Positions 44,871-52,037 of a DNA stretch of 64,000 bases are shown piece after piece. The notes beneath the pieces are model-generated. The model did not search any database, was not told the origin of the DNA, and was given only the letters and a program-made list of their open reading frames with translations. Source of the stretch: Rhodospirillaceae bacterium. GTDB lineage: Bacteria; Pseudomonadota; Alphaproteobacteria; CACIAM-22H2. Made by a program: the position numbers and the translations under genes. The DNA is taken from positions 1 through 64,000 of the forward strand of contig JAIXXA010000166.1 of the NCBI GenBank assembly GCA_027490975.1. Reading direction: 5' to 3'. The number at the start of each line of letters is the position of its first letter. The stretch's first letter is position 1.

Positions 44871-45872
44871 TCAATCTGCCACTTCGGGCGCACTACCTGC
44901 GATGTAAGCTCGCTTCAAAGGAAGAAGGAGCTTATGTCGCGTATCAAATTTTTCGTAATGATTGTATATGAGCTCAACCAAGGCAGCCCCATCTATCAGA
45001 CGCAAGTTGGGCTTTGTGCGATCGTAAGCTCGTGCTTCGGCGCTAAACTGCCCTAGCGTCACAAATAGCCCATGCTCGCCCGCTTCAATGGCTCCATGAA
45101 GCTCTTGGACTTTTGGTCGACCGATTGGATCCAAGGTTTGTTTGCACTGAACCTTTATGATTGGCGGCTCAAACCCAAGCTCGTCTTTATGCGCGATTAT
45201 GTCGATACCGCCATCAGATGACTGCTGAGTTACACGCGCGTAATAGCCCATGCACGTCAACAAGTGTGCAATGAATTTCTCGAAATCATATGGGGATAAC
45301 TTGGTCTTTAGGCGCTTTATAACAAAGTCTTCGGTCGATTCCTGAACTTGAATAGAGACGTCGGCGGCAGCTTCATCGTCCAACTCTTGATCTACAATTG
45401 CTCTACCGTCTAAAGCAGCTCGAAACTCGTCTGCGTGCGTCGAAATCTGGAAAAGTGTTATTGCCGAGCCAATCTCATAAAGCGCTGATTGAGAAAATTC
45501 GGCGCGTTGCATTTGGCGCAACCATTTTACCTTGCGCCTGTGAGGATAACTATCCATGAACTCGAAAACATACTTGTAGTCACTATCAATTACTCCGAGA
45601 TGGACGATCCGATCTGGCTTCGACGGATAGACCACCATGTCGCCGACCTCCATCTCGTTGGCAAATCGAAATAGAACGCCTGCTTTCACAGGTATCGCGC
45701 CTGCCTTCACATCGGAATACTTCGCGCTCATCTGAGCCTTGAAAGATTCGCGATTTTTCGGAAGCTTCGACAAGTCGCCCATTGCTGGCCAGCCAATCGC
45801 GATAAAGCCATCTTCAATCGGGGATACCGCGTCAATATCCGCCATATGCAATCCCCAGATCGACTTGATCAT
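44871..45872 (-). CDS. Mrr-type restriction endonuclease with an N-terminal EVE/PUA-like region
   Basis: A 333-residue protein. The C-terminal half (from about 200) is the Mrr catalytic domain of the PD-(D/E)xK fold: Asp and Ile in SSDGGIDIIAHKDE, then KVQCKQT with the conserved Gln-x-Lys, and LIDGAALVEL. The N-terminal half starts IKSIWGLHMADIDA, with GFIAIGWPAMGDLS and GDMVVYPSKPDRIVHLG, a pattern of EVE/PUA-like domains thought to read modified bases. The pair suggests modification-dependent restriction. The gene is visibly AT-richer than its neighbours, and about 500 non-coding bases lie upstream, suggesting horizontal transfer. No methyltransferase or partner is near. Confidence 0.85.
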   Translation of the reverse strand: MIKSIWGLHMADIDAVSPIEDGFIAIGWPAMGDLSKLPKNRESFKAQMSAKYSDVKAGAIPVKAGVLFRFANEMEVGDMVVYPSKPDRIVHLGVIDSDYKYVFEFMDSYPHRRKVKWLRQMQRAEFSQSALYEIGSAITLFQISTHADEFRAALDGRAIVDQELDDEAAADVSIQVQESTEDFVIKRLKTKLSPYDFEKFIAHLLTCMGYYARVTQQSSDGGIDIIAHKDELGFEPPIIKVQCKQTLDPIGRPKVQELHGAIEAGEHGLFVTLGQFSAEARAYDRTKPNLRLIDGAALVELIYNHYEKFDTRHKLLLPLKRAYIAGSAPEVAD

Positions 45873-46122
45873 CTTCTCTTCTCCACTATGCCGACAAAGG
45901 CCAACACAACTCCGCACCAAAGCGAATAACAAAGTATCGCGCGAAAGACGGTAAGTGTCTGCAACCGAGACAGAGTTATTGCCCAAGGACATTATCGTGT
46001 TGACAACGATTCAACTATAAATTTTCACAAGAATGGCACTGTCTGCCAATCGACTGACCGACATGTCCGGTTGGTACGTTCGTACTATCGGCGCGTACCC
46101 GATGCTGCGGCCGACGCATCGA

Positions 46123-46142
46123 ATCGGTGACACGGCACCGAT
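46123..46142. repeat. Inverted repeat in the AT-rich region
   Basis: ATCGGTG and CACCGAT are perfect 7-bp arms around ACACGG. No T run follows on either strand, so an operator or RNA hairpin is more likely than a terminator. Confidence 0.6.
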
Positions 46143-46163
46143 CCTGTGTTAGATTATAAGCAT

Positions 46164-46185
46164 TGAAAGGATGATTAACCTTTCA
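46164..46185. repeat. Second inverted repeat in the AT-rich region
   Basis: TGAAAGG and CCTTTCA are perfect 7-bp arms around an AT-rich eight-base centre. It is 22 bp from the first inverted repeat. Confidence 0.6.
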
Positions 46186-46304
46186 TTTGCTGTTTGACAT
46201 CGTGAATAGCTTGTCGCCTGGCCCGGCGCTTCGCAGGGGTGCACGGAATTTCTGCGGAATCCACGCGATATATTATGTCAAATCAATGACTTGACTGAAA
46301 AAGT

Positions 46305-46380
46305 GTTGCGTCTATGTCGCGTGGATGTCGCGCATCTGTCGCGCCCATGTCGCGTAGATGTTGCGCAGATGTTTCGCTAG
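46305..46380. repeat. 11-bp tandem repeat, about seven units
   Basis: Units follow the pattern GTCGCGnnnAT: GTTGCGTCTAT, GTCGCGTGGAT, GTCGCGCATCT, GTCGCGCCCAT, GTCGCGTAGAT, GTTGCGCAGAT and a weak GTTTCGCTAG. The first six bases are nearly constant, the next three vary. The array ends at the stop codon of the histidine kinase gene. The 11-bp period is close to one DNA turn, so repeated protein contacts on one face are possible. Confidence 0.85.
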
Positions 46381-47796
46381 TCAATCGCCGGTCGCGCGGG
46401 CGTTTTTGGCGGCGGCTTGGGCGATCGGCAGATAGACCGAGAAAATCGTGCCCTTGCCGATCTCGCTTGCGATGTCGAGCGCCCCGCGATGGCGGTTGAC
46501 GATGTGTTTGGCGATCGCAAGGCCCAAGCCCGTGCCCCCCATGTCGCGCGAGCGGCCGGCATCCACGCGGTAGAAACGCTCGGTCAGGCGCGGCAGATGT
46601 TCGCGCGCAATGCCCTCGCCGTCGTCGGCGACCGTGATCTCGACATAGGCCTCGGCGCGCGGGGCAAAGCCGGCCGGCAGGCGCGCGGCCACCGTCGCGC
46701 GCACGCGCACCGTGCCGCCGCTGCGGCCGTATTTGATCGCGTTGTCGATGAGGTTCTGGAACACCTGGGCGAGCTGGTCGCTGTCGCCGCGCACGGGCGG
46801 CAAGATGTCGGCGATGTGCACGTCGAGGGCCGTGTTTTTGGCCTTGGCAGCCAGCGTCAGCGAATCGAGCGTGGTCTGCAGCGTCTTGGCGATGTCGGCT
46901 TGCGTCGCGGGCGGGCTGTGTTCGAGCTCTTCGATCTTCGACAGCGACAGGAGATCCTTGACGATGCGCGTCATGCGCTGGGTCTGCGCATCCATGATGC
47001 CGAGGAAACGCTTGCGGGCCTCGCCGTCGTCGCGCGCCGGGCCCTGCAGCGTTTCGATGAAGCCCGTCAGCGTGGCAAGCGGGGTGCGCAGCTCGTGGCT
47101 CACATTGGCCACGAAGTCGCGGCGCATGCGCTCGGCCTGCTGCACGGCCGTCACGTCGGCGATCGCGACGAGCGCGGCCGGGGCCGTGCCCAGCGGGCGC
47201 GGCAGCGGCACCACGCGCACGCGCAAAGCGCGCTCGACCGAGCCCGCGAGACGCGCCTCGGTCGCCTCCGGATGGCGGCCGGAGAGCGCTTCGGCCACCG
47301 CATCGAGCGTGTTGGGGTCGCGCAGATACGCCACCAGCGGCTTGTCTTCGAGGTCCGAGCCGAACAGCGCGCGGGCGGCCGTGTTGGCGCGCACGATGCG
47401 CTCGTCGCTGTCGATCTGCAGGATCGCGTAGGGCAACGCATCGACGATCGATTCGAGGGCCGCTTCGCTTGCCATCGGCTGGGCGCGTTCGGGCATGGCG
47501 CGTTCGAGCTTCGCCACCGCCTCGGCCAAGGGTGCGGTCGGGCCCTCTTCCTGGGCCGTGGCCAGCGCATTGGGCGGATCGCCTTTGGCAAGGGCTTCGA
47601 GCCGGGCGGCGTGCTGGGCCAACCGCTCGAGATGGCGGCGCACCAGCCAGCCCGTGCACAGGCCCGTGGCCGCAATGGCGACCAACGCCCACAGCCACGA
47701 GACCTGGTGGGCGACGGCGAACACAACAAGCACCAGCGAGGCCGGTGCCGTCAGCGCCAGCGTGGTCGTCCAGAAATCTTCGGGCGGACTGCGCAT
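46381..47796 (-). CDS. PhoR-like sensor histidine kinase
   Basis: Membrane kinase of 471 residues with two N-terminal membrane helices (about 14-30, 33-52), a short linker, a PAS domain (about 112-215) and the HisKA domain with His234 (VSHELRTPL), N-box QNLIDNAIKYG and G-box GGTGLGLAIAKHIV. The architecture is that of PhoR, the phosphate-limitation sensor. Neither phoB nor pstSCAB is beside it here, so the role is from architecture only. It ends at the 11-bp tandem repeat. Confidence 0.88.
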   Translation of the reverse strand: MRSPPEDFWTTTLALTAPASLVLVVFAVAHQVSWLWALVAIAATGLCTGWLVRRHLERLAQHAARLEALAKGDPPNALATAQEEGPTAPLAEAVAKLERAMPERAQPMASEAALESIVDALPYAILQIDSDERIVRANTAARALFGSDLEDKPLVAYLRDPNTLDAVAEALSGRHPEATEARLAGSVERALRVRVVPLPRPLGTAPAALVAIADVTAVQQAERMRRDFVANVSHELRTPLATLTGFIETLQGPARDDGEARKRFLGIMDAQTQRMTRIVKDLLSLSKIEELEHSPPATQADIAKTLQTTLDSLTLAAKAKNTALDVHIADILPPVRGDSDQLAQVFQNLIDNAIKYGRSGGTVRVRATVAARLPAGFAPRAEAYVEITVADDGEGIAREHLPRLTERFYRVDAGRSRDMGGTGLGLAIAKHIVNRHRGALDIASEIGKGTIFSVYLPIAQAAAKNARATGD

Positions 47797-47919
47797 CGCC
47801 TGCTTGTGCAGTCTCCGTGGGAAGCGGTCAAGAGGCCGAATCGGATAAACCGACTCGAAGGGCGCCGATCATGGCACGCCTTCAAGTCGGCTGTATGACT
47901 GCTCGAACGCCAAAAACGC

Positions 47920-48948
47920 TTAGCTGCCGAGCCGGGGCAGCATGCGTTCGGCCTTCGGCGGCAGGAAGCGGTCGGTGTAGATCCGGGCCGGCGTCAGCGT
48001 GCTGTTCTTGACGTCGAACGCCTCGTTCACGATGCGGATGTTCTCGCGCATCTTGTCTTCGCGCACGTCCGACATGCCGTTGGCCAGCGTGTGCGGCGTC
48101 ATCACGAGTTCGCGCAAGGACAGCAGCAGGCGGTCGTATTCGAGGGCGAGGTCGACGAGCTGGTCGCGCGACTTGAGCGAAGCGACGGCTTCGCGCGGAT
48201 TGAGGATCGACTCCTTCATGCCGCGATTGATGGCCCGCACCATGGCGGCCACGGTGCGCGGGTTCTTGGCGGCGAAATCCTGCGTCGTGTAGATGGCCGA
48301 CGAATAGACGTCGACGCCGAATTCGCGGTAGCGGAACGTGACGATGTCCTCGTCCTTGGCCCCCAGCGCCTTCAGCGAGAAGATGCCCGAGGTGATGAAG
48401 CCCGTGATCGCGTCGACCTCGCCGCGATACAGCATCGGCTCGCGCAAGGGCGCGTTCATCGTGACCCATTCGATCTTGGCGGGATCGAGCTTCTGGGCCT
48501 GCACGAGAGCCGGGAACATCTGGCGCCCGGCATCGACCGTGGGGGCGCCGAGCTTGCGGCCTTCGAGCTGCTTCAAGTTCGTGATGCCCGTCCGCTTCAG
48601 CGTCATCACGGCAAGGGCGGCCTGCTCGTAGGCGATGTAGACGGCGGTGAGTTCGCGGCCCGGATTTTCGGCCGAAAATTTGATCATCGGGTTGATGTCG
48701 CCGAAGCCCATGTCGTAGGCGCCCGACGCGATGCGCGTGACCGTGTCGCCCGAGCCCATGCCGCGGTCGATCGTGACGTTGAGGCCTTCCTGGCGGAAGA
48801 AGCCCTTCTCGGCGGCGTAGGTGAACACCGATTGCGGCCCCTGGAAGGCCCAATCGAGCGACAGGCGAACGTTCGGCTGTTCCGGCGCTTGCGCCAGAAC
48901 GGGGGATGCCAGCGCCAAGGCGGCGGCGACAAAAAACGCGGTTTTCAT
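47920..48948 (-). CDS. ABC transporter substrate-binding protein (NMT1/SsuA-like)
   Basis: Periplasmic receptor of 342 residues. It has a Sec signal peptide (about 1-19, ending ALASPVLAQA). The type II binding fold shows LDWAFQGPQSVFTYAAEKGF near 33-52, the usual GFFRQEGLNVTI, GAPTVDAGRQMFPALVQ and YRGEVDAITGFITSG. It resembles the receptors for sulfonates, nitrate and pyrimidine precursors. No permease or ATPase gene is beside it; a permease of the right class is at 1260-2033. Ligand unknown. Confidence 0.88.
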   Translation of the reverse strand: MKTAFFVAAALALASPVLAQAPEQPNVRLSLDWAFQGPQSVFTYAAEKGFFRQEGLNVTIDRGMGSGDTVTRIASGAYDMGFGDINPMIKFSAENPGRELTAVYIAYEQAALAVMTLKRTGITNLKQLEGRKLGAPTVDAGRQMFPALVQAQKLDPAKIEWVTMNAPLREPMLYRGEVDAITGFITSGIFSLKALGAKDEDIVTFRYREFGVDVYSSAIYTTQDFAAKNPRTVAAMVRAINRGMKESILNPREAVASLKSRDQLVDLALEYDRLLLSLRELVMTPHTLANGMSDVREDKMRENIRIVNEAFDVKNSTLTPARIYTDRFLPPKAERMLPRLGS

Positions 48949-49087
48949 CGACAAATCTCCTGAATCGGGGGCCCGGTCGGGGGAGCGGCGGGGGCCGACC
49001 CGCAGCGCCAGACGCATGCAAAAAACGGGACAGTTTTTATCGCGCAAAGCCCCGTAACCTACAGCGCTGCGCTGTCGAAACGAGGGT

Positions 49088-49315
49088 GTGCCGGCGCGCA
49101 AAACGCGCCTCGTTTTCGCCAAAGATGGAGAATCCATCGTGGAAATCGTCAATGGCGTACCGTGCTTCAACTGCACGGACGTCGAAAAAGCCAAAAAAGC
49201 GGCCACCGAACCGCCGCCGCCCGAAACCCAGATTGCGGCCGCACGGACCTTCGCGAGCGCCAATGCGCCGCTCGGCGCGGGCCCGCGCGGGACCCAGGTG
49301 AATTTCGGCGCCTGA
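49088..49315 (+). CDS. Small hypothetical protein with a CxxC-like pair
   Basis: A 75-residue protein starting from GTG. It has PARKTRLVFAKDGESIVEIV at the front, PCFNCTDVEK with two Cys four residues apart, then a Pro/Ala/Gly-rich C-terminus. Third codon positions are mostly G or C, as in neighbouring genes, which supports real coding. It lies between a divergent binding-protein gene and an ECF sigma factor and ends 52 bp before the sigma gene. A small redox or metal sensor is only a guess. Start and reality are both uncertain. Confidence 0.5.
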   Translation: MPARKTRLVFAKDGESIVEIVNGVPCFNCTDVEKAKKAATEPPPPETQIAAARTFASANAPLGAGPRGTQVNFGA

Positions 49316-49366
49316 CCCTGGCGAAGCCGCAGTTTGCGTCGCGCAAATATGCCATGGTACCCGGCG

Positions 49367-49933
49367 ATGGACAGCGATTCGTGGCCCGAATTGATGGGAC
49401 GTGCGCAGGCCGGCGATGCGGCCGCGTATCGACGGTTCCTGTCCGAAGTGCTGCCGTTTTTGCGCATCGTGATCGGGCGGACCGGCATTCCGTTCGACCA
49501 GATCGAAGACGTGGCGCAGGAAACGCTGATCAGCCTGCACGCGATCCGCCACACTTACGATACGGGCCGGCCCATCAAACCGTGGCTGGTGGCGGTGGCA
49601 CGGCGGCGGGCCGTCGACTGGCGGCGGCGACACAATTCCGCCAATCGCCACGAAACGCCGCTCGACGACGCGACGCACGAAACTTTTGCCGACCCGCTCG
49701 CGAACCGTGACAACGAGAAGTCGGAAGCGGCTGCTTCGATCCGACGCTGGTTGGCGCAATTGCCGGCAGGACAGCGCCAGGCGGTCGAGCTTTTGAAACT
49801 GCGGGAACTCAGTCTGAACGAAGCGGCGGCCGCATCGGGACAATCCGTCGGCGCTTTGAAGGTTGCGACCCACCGAGCCCTTGCAAGTCTGCGCAAGATT
49901 TGGAAACGCGAAGAAAAAGACCAGGACCGATGA
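49367..49933 (+). CDS. ECF-type RNA polymerase sigma factor
   Basis: Sigma factor of about 188 residues with only regions 2 and 4. Region 2 shows IEDVAQETLISLHAIRHTYD, then GRPIKPWLVAVARRRAVDW, and region 4 has LSLNEAAAASGQSVGALKVATHRAL. The next gene overlaps by 4 bp and encodes a DUF1109 membrane protein, the typical anti-sigma of this group (as in Caulobacter SigF/NrsF). Alternative starts at 49334 and 49349 would lengthen it. The inducing signal is unknown; copper, dichromate and similar stresses are known in relatives. Confidence 0.9.
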   Translation: MDSDSWPELMGRAQAGDAAAYRRFLSEVLPFLRIVIGRTGIPFDQIEDVAQETLISLHAIRHTYDTGRPIKPWLVAVARRRAVDWRRRHNSANRHETPLDDATHETFADPLANRDNEKSEAAASIRRWLAQLPAGQRQAVELLKLRELSLNEAAAASGQSVGALKVATHRALASLRKIWKREEKDQDR

Positions 49934-50574
49934 CACCCACCGACAAACTCATCGCCGCCTTGAGCGAAGCGGTCGCGCCCGTCAAGCGCCTGCCGTCGCC
50001 GGAAGTGCGGGCGGGCAAGTGGCTGGCCTTTGCCGCTTGCGTCGTCGGCGTTTTGGTGGCGATGCACGGGCCGCGCGCGGATCTTGCCATTCGCTTTGCG
50101 GATCCGGCTTTCGTCGTGCCGTGGACCGCGTCGGTGCTGGTCGGGCTCACCGCCGCCTTCGCTGCGTTCCAGATGTCGGTGCCGGGCGGCAAGCGCACCC
50201 TCGAGTTGCTGCCGATTCTGCCGCTTGCCGTGTGGCTCGGCACGCTCGGGACAGGCTGTGCGGCCGAGCTGTCCGACATGGGGCGCGCGGCTTTCGGCAT
50301 GAGCTGGGTGTGCTTCAAGTTCATTGTGCTGACCGGTTCCGCGCTCGGGCTTGCGATGGCGCTGATGCTGCGCAAAGCAGCGCCGCTCGCCCCCTCGCGC
50401 ACGCTCGCCATGGGCGCTTTGGCGGCGGCGGCCTTCGCCTCGGCCGGGCTCGAGCTGTTCCACCCTCTGCAGACATCGACGATGGTGCTGGTCTGGCACT
50501 TGGGCTCGGTCGCGTTCGTGACCCTGGCGGCCCTGCCGCTTGGCCAGCGCGCCCTGGGCAAGTCGGCCTACTGA
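49930..50574 (+). CDS. DUF1109 membrane anti-sigma factor (NrsF-like)
   Basis: Membrane protein of 214 residues with about six helices, beginning with MTPTDKLIAALSEAVAPVKRLPSP, the DUF1109 N-terminal stretch that binds the sigma factor in the cytosol. A conserved Cys pair is visible in GTLGTGCAAELSDMG and SWVCFKF, which may sense signals from the periplasm or membrane. Translationally coupled to the ECF sigma gene. The 3' end overlaps the convergent hydrolase gene by 7 bp. Confidence 0.9.
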   Translation: MTPTDKLIAALSEAVAPVKRLPSPEVRAGKWLAFAACVVGVLVAMHGPRADLAIRFADPAFVVPWTASVLVGLTAAFAAFQMSVPGGKRTLELLPILPLAVWLGTLGTGCAAELSDMGRAAFGMSWVCFKFIVLTGSALGLAMALMLRKAAPLAPSRTLAMGALAAAAFASAGLELFHPLQTSTMVLVWHLGSVAFVTLAALPLGQRALGKSAY

Positions 50575-51527
50575 GCGTCGAACGCGGTGCGCAGATGGCT
50601 TGCCGTGGCGGCGATCGCCGCGCGCGCCGCCGCCGAAGCCGACGACAAAATCGCAAAGCCATGGTTGGCGCGCGGAAATTCCACGTAGGCCGTGTCGATG
50701 CCCGCTGCCAGCAGCAGATCGCGCATGCGGCGGCTGTCGTCGCGCAAGGGATCGAGACCGGCCGCCAGCAGGAACGGCCGCTTGAGAAAGGCCAGATAGT
50801 TCGCCGGCGCCCGCGCCGGGGCCACCAGCGCATCGCGCCGCCGCGTGGGATCGGCGCAGTACAAAGACCAGTAGATCGCCATGCTGGCGCGCGACAGGCC
50901 GTAGCGACCGTCGCCGCGCATCAAGTAGGAAACCGTGTCGAGATCGCTGTCGAGCACGCCGTAGATCGAAGCGACGACGATCGGCAACGGCTTGCCCGCC
51001 GCCCCCACCGCCATCGCAGCGGCAAACGCAATCGTCGCGCCGGCCGAGTCGCCGGCCAGGCCGAGCCTGTCCATGCGCACGGGAAAGCCCAGAATGTCCG
51101 GATTGGCGGCAAGCCAATCCAAAACCTCGAGCGTGTCCTCGAGCGCTGCGGGATAGGGATGCTCGGGCGCTTTGCGATAGCCGATACTCAAAAACGCAAG
51201 ACCCGAGGCGGCCGCCAAAGCGCGCGTCAGCCGGTCGTGCGTGTCGAGGCTGCCGATGACCCAACCGCCGCCGTGGAGATACAGCACGAGTCCTTCGGCC
51301 GGCAACTTCGGCACATAGAGCCGGACGTTCAGCACCCGGTCCGGCAGGGCGATCGCGATGTCGCGCTGGATCGCCATTTGCGGCCCGCCGACATTCCAGG
51401 GGGCGCGGCGGCGCTCCTGCTCGGCTCGGGCGGCAACGGGGTCGCCGGGCAGATGCGCCGGGGCAGGGCCAAAGCGTTGCAAATCCAACGCAAGGGCGGC
51501 TTCAATCTCAGGGTCGAGCGTGCTCAT
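50568..51527 (-). CDS. Alpha/beta-hydrolase, HSL (hormone-sensitive lipase-like) family
   Basis: Esterase/lipase-like enzyme of 319 residues. The oxyanion motif HGGGWVIG and nucleophile GDSAGA, plus a catalytic acid in GLDPLRDDS and His in FPRANHGFAIL, are all present. It is cytosolic by absence of a signal peptide and would hydrolyse short-chain esters. Possible substrates are not suggested by the neighbourhood. The ATG at 51527 is preferred over one six codons upstream. Confidence 0.93.
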   Translation of the reverse strand: MSTLDPEIEAALALDLQRFGPAPAHLPGDPVAARAEQERRRAPWNVGGPQMAIQRDIAIALPDRVLNVRLYVPKLPAEGLVLYLHGGGWVIGSLDTHDRLTRALAAASGLAFLSIGYRKAPEHPYPAALEDTLEVLDWLAANPDILGFPVRMDRLGLAGDSAGATIAFAAAMAVGAAGKPLPIVVASIYGVLDSDLDTVSYLMRGDGRYGLSRASMAIYWSLYCADPTRRRDALVAPARAPANYLAFLKRPFLLAAGLDPLRDDSRRMRDLLLAAGIDTAYVEFPRANHGFAILSSASAAARAAIAATASHLRTAFDAQ

Positions 51528-51663
51528 AGCCGAAAAAATTGCCACAAGCGGACGGGCAAATTCAACGGTATCATTTTACGCAAGACCCCTTGAAACGCCG
51601 CCGGTGCGGCATCACTTGTACAGCGTCCAAGCGGCTATTTCGCATCGAGCGGCAGACCGGCCC

Positions 51664-51858
51664 ATGACGCCCAGATTCCAAGCAACACTCGCCGTTCTCG
51701 GCAATGCCCATCCGGTCGTGCGCGATCTTGCGCGCGCCCAACGCAGCGGCGATGCGCTCGACGAACTGATCGTCGAGGCGGGCCTTGCCGAATTGCCGCC
51801 GGCCGAGCGCAATGCGATCGACGAGATCGCGCGCTACATCGCCGCAAAGATGCATTAA
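51664..51858 (+). CDS. Small hypothetical protein
   Basis: A 64-residue, largely helical, acidic protein (FQATLAVLGNAHPVVRDLAR, then ERNAIDEIARYIAAKMH). No domain is recognised. Codon use matches the genome. The same frame is open 306 bp further upstream, so the start is a choice; the ATG is the first one that leaves a credible protein. The stop overlaps convergent ccoS by 4 bp. Confidence 0.5.
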   Translation: MTPRFQATLAVLGNAHPVVRDLARAQRSGDALDELIVEAGLAELPPAERNAIDEIARYIAAKMH

Positions 51859-52037
51859 CGCGGGCGTCGACCTCGGGGCTTGCGCGGCGGCAGCGGCACG
51901 TCGTCGTCATAGAGGATGCGGTTGGCCGCCCCTTCCATGTCGTCGTACTGGCCGCTGCGCAGCGACCACAGGAACGCCGCCAGCCCCACGCCTGCCGCCA
52001 GCAGCGATACCGGGATCAAGATCAGCAGCGATTCCAT
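51855..52037 (-). CDS. ccoS: cbb3 oxidase assembly protein CcoS
   Basis: A 60-residue single-span membrane protein: helix at about 4-27, then FLWSLRSGQYDDMEGAANRI (22-41), the CcoS signature, and a basic tail. CcoS is needed for insertion of haem b and CuB in the oxidase. The ATG overlaps the ccoI stop by one base (TAATG), typical of ccoGHIS order. Length fits the family. Confidence 0.93.
   Translation of the reverse strand: MESLLILIPVSLLAAGVGLAAFLWSLRSGQYDDMEGAANRILYDDDVPLPPRKPRGRRPR

Larger units (their letters stand above)
45873..46304. other. AT-rich non-coding region upstream of the Mrr-type gene
   Basis: No credible gene on either strand. GC content is far below the surrounding sequence. 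It must contain the promoter of the Mrr gene near 45993-46050 (GATAAT-like sequence in reverse), but I could not fit a convincing -35. Two hairpins (46123-46142, 46164-46185) are present. It continues the AT-rich patch that contains the gene and ends at an 11-bp repeat array. Confidence 0.55.

Noticed and set aside
44871-46304. An integrated phage or plasmid at the AT-rich patch.
   Set aside because: No integrase, transposase or flanking direct repeat was found; only one gene is present.
46305-46380. The 11-bp array as a CRISPR.
   Set aside because: Repeat length and lack of spacers exclude it, and there are no cas genes in the window.
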